64,000 nt of DNA, taken from contig NZ_QUOT01000001.1 of the NCBI RefSeq assembly GCF_003390375.1, positions 2,108,001 to 2,172,000 on the forward strand, given 5' to 3'. The notes beneath the pieces are model-generated. The model did no database searches and was not told the origin of the DNA. It was given only the letters and a program-made list of their open reading frames with translations. The DNA is from Thalassotalea euphylliae. Its GTDB lineage: Bacteria > Pseudomonadota > Gammaproteobacteria > Enterobacterales > Alteromonadaceae. The translations under genes were made by a program, and so were the position numbers. This document shows, piece by piece, positions 60,049-64,000 of the stretch (its first letter is position 1; each line of letters begins with the position of its first letter).

Positions 60049-60849
60049 ATGACTGCGCAAGTTACACAATTATTTAACAACATTTGGCAACACTACTTAA
60101 CCGTGACTCCGTCTGCGGAAAAAATTCACCAGTTATTAGGCTCGGGCAACGATGTGATTAACGATCACGTTGCTTACCGCACTTTTAACATTGAAAAGGT
60201 TGGCTTAGACAAGCTAGCAGCTCACTTATTAGCGCTTGGTTACAAAGAGTGTGGTGAGTACAACTTTGAAGCGAAAAAGCTTTACGCTAAGCATTTTGAG
60301 CACGCTGACAGCACGCAGCCAAAAGTATTTATCAGCGAATTATTAGTTGAAGAATTCTCACCCGAAGCACAAGCGATTATCCACAAGTTAGTTGAGCAAT
60401 TGCCAGAAGAAGCTGTTACTGCAGAAAACTTCTTATACTCAGGTCGTCAGTGGCAAGTAAGCCATGAAGACTACCAAACACTATTAGCAGAAAGTGAGTA
60501 CGCAGCTTGGGTTGCGGCATGGGGGTACCGTGCAAACCACTTTACGGTAAGCATTAACCACCTAGAAAACCATGAAACTATCGTTTCAGTAAATGATTCA
60601 CTAAAAGACGCTGGTTTTACGCTAAACAGTGTTGGTGGCGAAATTAAAGGTGACGAAACGGTGAAGCTAGAGCAGTCTTCAACCATGGCAGATCACGCTG
60701 AAGTAGCGTTCACTGATAAAACCGTTAGCATTCCTAGCTGTTTTTACGAATTTGCTAAACGCTACCCACTAGAAAATGGTGAGTTATACACAGGCTTTGT
60801 TGCGGCATCTGCGGACAAGATTTTCGCCAGCACTAACGTTGCAGCCTAG
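60049..60849 (+). CDS. DUF1338 domain protein (2-oxoadipate dioxygenase/decarboxylase family)
   Basis: This 266-residue protein belongs to the DUF1338 family, whose characterised member HglS (YdcJ) is an Fe(II)-dependent enzyme turning 2-oxoadipate into 2-hydroxyglutarate in lysine catabolism. The conserved His in INDHVAYRTF and in NHFTVSINHL are probable iron ligands. The short form here is smaller than HglS (about 450 residues), so a different 2-oxo acid is possible. It follows astD, as it does in Shewanella. A link to arginine or lysine breakdown is likely but inferred. A good AGGA ribosome site precedes ATG. Confidence 0.85.
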   Translation: MTAQVTQLFNNIWQHYLTVTPSAEKIHQLLGSGNDVINDHVAYRTFNIEKVGLDKLAAHLLALGYKECGEYNFEAKKLYAKHFEHADSTQPKVFISELLVEEFSPEAQAIIHKLVEQLPEEAVTAENFLYSGRQWQVSHEDYQTLLAESEYAAWVAAWGYRANHFTVSINHLENHETIVSVNDSLKDAGFTLNSVGGEIKGDETVKLEQSSTMADHAEVAFTDKTVSIPSCFYEFAKRYPLENGELYTGFVAASADKIFASTNVAA

Positions 60850-61121
60850 TTGCTCAACTCTCCTGTCGCTTAGCCTAAAAGCTAACCATTAGCTCAGCAA
60901 AAGCGAACGATACGCGCTGTTACTGTATTACTTTATGCAGTAGTGGCGCTACCTTTACTAATTAACTGTTACCTTACTCGATCAAATTCTCCGCTTGTCA
61001 TTTGATGCGTTTTAAATCAATTAGTATAACTACCAAACCACACAAATCCTTCGATTACCTTCACTAAACGCGTTATTTACACCGTGCTAACCAAGCGATA
61101 TTTTCTTTCGACAAATATCCC

Positions 61122-61283
61122 ATACCAATTGAATTAAATAGTTGATCAATTATAGCGTAGGAAAAAGGTTCATAAACAAGGCGTTATTTTTTAGTAACTA
61201 GTTGTTCTAATTCCAAAAATAACAACGAAGTTTATGAGTGTTTTAGCCAGCCAGAATGATCAAGTATATATTGAAATTGGTAT
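61122..61283. repeat. palindromic MITE-like element with ATACCAATT ends
   Basis: A 162-base segment is bounded by ATACCAATT (61122-61130) and AATTGGTAT (61275-61283). The outer 27 bases of the ends are reverse complements at 22 positions. Inside, CATAAAC and GTTATTTTT (61171-61191) pair with AAAAATAAC and GTTTATG (61215-61236), so most of the element could fold into one long stem. It has no coding capacity. It lies in the 515-base gap before the DUF3802 gene; the remaining gap has no other visible feature. It shares the ATACCAAT end with the element at 10842-11112 but differs internally. Confidence 0.65.
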
Positions 61284-61364
61284 CACTAAGCTACTCGCAA
61301 ACTTGCGTCAGACAAGCGATTAAGAGTAAAGTATCTGCCAATTTAACATTAGTTTTGATGAATT

Positions 61365-61712
61365 ATGGTTACCGATACTGAAGGTTATGTTCATATCATT
61401 GAATACCTCACTGAACACTTAAGCCTGTTTGAGAACGCCAATAACAGCAATAGCGGTGAAACCGTAATGGAAGTGATTGAGCAGGAGCTCAGCGAGCAGA
61501 TCATTTTGGTGTGTAGCCAGAACGAAGATTTAACCTTTAACCAACGCAATATGATTATTCGCGAGGTTGATTCTATTGTTTATGATTTAGAAGAGATTTT
61601 ATCGGCCGTTGTTAACAATGCAGTCTCTGATAAACAGCGCGTATTTCTTAAAGAATTTGCCACCTTGATCAAAAACCTATTTGATACCGAAATTCACCAC
61701 CTTCCTCACTAA
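61365..61712 (+). CDS. DUF3802 family protein
   Basis: This acidic 115-residue cytoplasmic protein is largely helical. I recognise the DUF3802 pattern from VMEVIEQELSEQIILVCSQN and LTFNQRNMIIREVDSIVYDL, found in Shewanella, Colwellia and relatives. The function is unknown, and no catalytic motif is visible. It lies between the palindromic element and the OsmC gene, with a 95-base gap to the latter. The start has no clear ribosome site. Confidence 0.75.
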   Translation: MVTDTEGYVHIIEYLTEHLSLFENANNSNSGETVMEVIEQELSEQIILVCSQNEDLTFNQRNMIIREVDSIVYDLEEILSAVVNNAVSDKQRVFLKEFATLIKNLFDTEIHHLPH

Positions 61713-61807
61713 ACTCGTTAGAGGGTCAAACAGCAAAGCGCTTATTTCGCCGCAAACAGTCTCCTAACTACGAATTTACATCTTATATAACAACGACAGA
61801 GGCAATT

Positions 61808-62212
61808 ATGAAAGCAACCGTTACTTGGGCTGGTGAAGAACTGTTTTTAGCACAGTCTGAAAGTGGCCATTCATTGGTACTTGATGCAAATGGCGGTAAA
61901 ACCGCACCAAGCCCACTTGAAAATGTTCTCCTCTCGCTTGGCAGCTGCTCATCAGTTGATGTAGTCAGTATTCTGCAAAAAGCACGTCAAAAGATCACCG
62001 ACTGTCGTGTCGAAATTGACGCTACACGTGTTGATTCTGTGCCACGTTTATTCTCTGATATTCATCTACACTTTGTGATCACTGGAACAGACATTGCCGC
62101 CAAGCATGTTGAGCGCGCTGTCAGCTTATCAGCAGACAAATACTGCTCAGTTGCACTAATGCTGAATAAAACCGTCAAGATTACTCACGACTTTGAAATT
62201 GTAGAAGCGTAG
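61808..62212 (+). CDS. OsmC family protein (YhfA-like)
   Basis: This 134-residue OsmC-fold protein has the two conserved cysteines, C47 in SLGSCSSVD and C113 in DKYCSVALM, that in the family act as a thiol peroxidase centre. It fits the YhfA branch, whose gene lies next to prkB and crp in E. coli. Here prkB is also just downstream, but on the opposite strand and behind a peptidase-like gene. An AGAGG ribosome site precedes ATG. Hydroperoxide reduction is expected from the fold. Confidence 0.88.
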   Translation: MKATVTWAGEELFLAQSESGHSLVLDANGGKTAPSPLENVLLSLGSCSSVDVVSILQKARQKITDCRVEIDATRVDSVPRLFSDIHLHFVITGTDIAAKHVERAVSLSADKYCSVALMLNKTVKITHDFEIVEA

Positions 62213-62277
62213 TTTTACGAGACTAATCCAAACCAAACTGGGCTAAGCAGAGCCGAACTAGGCAGAGCTTAGCTAAA

Positions 62278-63531
62278 CTACCAGCCAAATGTATCTAGCA
62301 CTTGCTGGTAATCATCATCAGACAGGAAAAGATTGGCAACCGCTAATGCCGTTGCCTTGTTCACTTGAGCACCTGCTTGTGCTTTAAAGCCCAGCCCCAA
62401 CCAATAGTCGTAACTGATTTTATCTGGCGCGCCGCTATATTGTGCTAACAATTGATAAAAGTAAGCGCCACACTGATAGAGTGCTTGATAGGCTTGCTGC
62501 TCAGCAAATTCATCCACCGGAATTTCGGCTAACTTTACTTCACAGCTAAGCTTCGCCTGTTGACGCTTGTGTTCAACAAAAGCTTTCGCCTCTGGGTAGA
62601 AGGTCATGAGTAACTCGCCCGCCACAAACTCAGCGTGACCTTCATGCATCCATGCGTCTTGAGCGCTGATGTGCTGTACATAGCTACCTTGATAAAGGTG
62701 CACCACTTCATGGGCGTAAAACCAAATTAAATCATAAGGATTGGTTTGCTTTAGCTGACCGTACCAGTGCATAAAGATCTGATCGGGTAATACCCCACCT
62801 TGGCGGCCATAGCGCTCACCATTGGTTTGTTCAAACGAAGCAAAAAGCATAGGTTTACGCGGTAATTTAGGAAAGCGCTCTGTCATTGCGGTGATTGCTT
62901 TCGGCAAGAATTGATGAAGTGCAGAAGTAACCTCTTCAGGTAGGGCTTTGTCTATCACCGAGATGTAATAGCGAGTATCGTTGACTTCTGTATTGCCAAC
63001 AAATACTTTTCGTCCGTCATTATCATCATACCAACTAACTTTGCCATAGGCTGATTGCCCATTGAGGATAATGCGCTCGCTAGGCGGCGCAGACAGCGTT
63101 AAATACCAAGTATGCTCATTACCCCTGCACAAAACCGCGCACGCAAAAAAACGCCCGCTATGCAGCAATATGGAGCCATCTGAAAATACCGCAAATGGCG
63201 CATAGGACTTAGGCAGATGTGTGTAGCTTGGCGTTAATGCGAATGAAACCGAAGTAAAGCGAGTATTATCTTTTCGAAAAACAGTATCCTTACCGTTGAC
63301 CTTACGTAAGACGTAGCCTTTATCTAATAATTGCCAACGGTCAAAGCGCGAGTTATCCGGTGAATGATGGAACTGGATGCTTTGGATTGGCGTTTTACTG
63401 CGATAGGTGACCGACCACTGATTATCTTCCGATTTCTGTAAGTCAGTAATTAGGATGTTATTGGCACTCAGCGTAAAGCTAGAGGAAAGCAGTGCTATCC
63501 AAAGAACAACACGAACTGCTAACGCCAACAT
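62278..63531 (-). CDS. secreted protein with HExxH zinc-metallopeptidase motif
   Basis: This 417-residue protein has a signal peptide of about 23 residues. The first 200 residues appear beta-rich; the second half contains H274-E275-V-V-H278 in FYAHEVVHLYQ, followed by WMHEGHAEFVAGEL, which can supply the third zinc ligand (E297 or E301). This is the gluzincin arrangement of M1/M61-like peptidases, but the overall sequence is not a family I recognise. Its ATG directly follows the prkB stop (TAAATG), so it is translationally coupled with it. It is likely a periplasmic peptidase; the substrate is unknown. Confidence 0.75.
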   Translation of the reverse strand: MLALAVRVVLWIALLSSSFTLSANNILITDLQKSEDNQWSVTYRSKTPIQSIQFHHSPDNSRFDRWQLLDKGYVLRKVNGKDTVFRKDNTRFTSVSFALTPSYTHLPKSYAPFAVFSDGSILLHSGRFFACAVLCRGNEHTWYLTLSAPPSERIILNGQSAYGKVSWYDDNDGRKVFVGNTEVNDTRYYISVIDKALPEEVTSALHQFLPKAITAMTERFPKLPRKPMLFASFEQTNGERYGRQGGVLPDQIFMHWYGQLKQTNPYDLIWFYAHEVVHLYQGSYVQHISAQDAWMHEGHAEFVAGELLMTFYPEAKAFVEHKRQQAKLSCEVKLAEIPVDEFAEQQAYQALYQCGAYFYQLLAQYSGAPDKISYDYWLGLGFKAQAGAQVNKATALAVANLFLSDDDYQQVLDTFGW

Positions 63532-64000
63532 TTATAGATCTGACATCCAATCAAGCTGTTTGTTCGCTTCCGCTTTTTTGTCCATCAACTCTTTGATCAG
63601 CGGGGTTAGAATTAACTCCATGGCAAAGCCCATTTTACCACCCGGCACCACCAAGGTATTAACACGTGACATAAAAGCACCGTCAATCATCGATAGATAA
63701 TACGGAAAATCAATATGGGTGGAGTCACGAAAACGGATCACCACAAAACTTTCATCTAATGACGGAATGGCTTTAGCGCTAAACGGATTTGAAGTATCAA
63801 CCGTTGGCACGCGCTGAAAATTCACATGAGTACGAGAGAATTGCGGTGTAATAAAGTTGATATAGTCATCCATCGAACGAACAATACTATGAGTTACCGC
63901 TTCACGGCTGTGGCCGCGCTTATTAGTGTCGCGGATAATTTTCTGTATCCACTCTAAATTGACAATCGGTACCATGCCAATCAGTAAATCAACATGCTGA
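63532..64000 (-). CDS. prkB: phosphoribulokinase family protein PrkB, 5' part cut off by window end
   Basis: The visible C-terminal about 155 residues are QHVDLLIGMVPIVNLEWIQK, a conserved PRK/uridine-kinase segment, then SDTNKRGHSREAVTHSIV-like basic residues and VVPGGKMGFAMELILTPLI near the end. The frame stays open through the window edge, so ATG 63975 is internal and the real start lies beyond. PrkB is the non-Calvin phosphoribulokinase homologue seen next to yhfA and crp in E. coli; its role is unclear. The stop abuts the start of the peptidase-like gene. Confidence 0.85.
   Translation of the reverse strand, partial: QHVDLLIGMVPIVNLEWIQKIIRDTNKRGHSREAVTHSIVRSMDDYINFITPQFSRTHVNFQRVPTVDTSNPFSAKAIPSLDESFVVIRFRDSTHIDFPYYLSMIDGAFMSRVNTLVVPGGKMGFAMELILTPLIKELMDKKAEANKQLDWMSDL

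Noticed and set aside
1..64000. CRISPR array, prophage, integron or defence island
   Set aside because: No regularly spaced direct repeats, integrase, attC-like series or known defence genes were seen; the NERD and TIGR03899 proteins stand alone in core contexts.

Overview
The window reads as a chromosomal segment of a marine gammaproteobacterium of the order Alteromonadales, most likely the Colwelliaceae (Thalassotalea- or Colwellia-like). This rests on gene content: fadBA, a RegB/RegA pair, a TIGR03899-type protein, a DUF3802 protein, an astC-astA-astD-DUF1338 order, and prkB next to yhfA. The base composition is moderately AT-rich. ATACCAAT-ended palindromic repeats lie between genes. The genus is inference. 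I saw no rRNA, tRNA, CRISPR array, prophage or intact insertion sequence; the only mobile-looking elements are two MITE-like repeats.

Layout. 0-4.5 kb: a GntR/UTRA regulator, an aldo/keto reductase, a SyrP/TauD-type Fe(II)/2-oxoglutarate dioxygenase and a YeiH/TauZ-type exporter form a probable metabolic cassette, followed by a convergent DUF2845 gene. 5-8.4 kb: fadBA (beta-oxidation) with a terminator and a promoter region rich in inverted repeats. 8.8-12.5 kb: a chemoreceptor, a MITE-like repeat and an MFS transporter. 12.6-16.1 kb: a tandemly duplicated pair, each a porin followed by a small PstS-like binding protein. 16.3-22.3 kb: a REC-DUF3369-GGDEF-EAL phosphodiesterase, a TIGR03899 protein, and a sterol-desaturase/SRPBCC pair divergent from an AraC regulator. 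22.4-26.8 kb: cysJIH (assimilatory sulfite and PAPS reduction). 27-32.2 kb: a membrane-anchored NERD nuclease-like protein, a stomatin/NfeD pair and a membrane-fused spermidine-synthase-like protein. 32.3-37 kb: a minus-strand group of a PhoD-like phosphatase, PaaI thioesterase, metallo-beta-lactamase-fold hydrolase and ferredoxin reductase. 37.3-43 kb: a secreted beta-propeller amidohydrolase, then mpl-ubiX. 43-47.6 kb: a MOSC-ferredoxin-reductase fusion, ybaK, and regBA. 47.8-53.1 kb: 5-oxoprolinase (pxpA and fused pxpBC) and a Fur-box-preceded TonB receptor. 53.4-62.2 kb: pabA, an HDOD protein, the arginine succinyltransferase genes with a DUF1338 protein, a palindromic repeat, DUF3802 and an OsmC protein. 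62.3-64 kb: a secreted zinc-peptidase-like protein coupled to prkB, which is cut by the window end.

Most of the window is core metabolism. I found no obvious defence island or biosynthetic gene cluster. The items most worth a second look are the MOSC-reductase-ferredoxin fusion (a YcbX that carries its own electron donor), the porin/binding-protein tandem duplication, the GntR-controlled dioxygenase/exporter cassette, the periplasm-to-cytoplasm NERD protein, the inverted repeats in the fadB promoter region, and the hairpins inside the ast region. Functions are assigned from motifs and family knowledge by eye; no database search was run.
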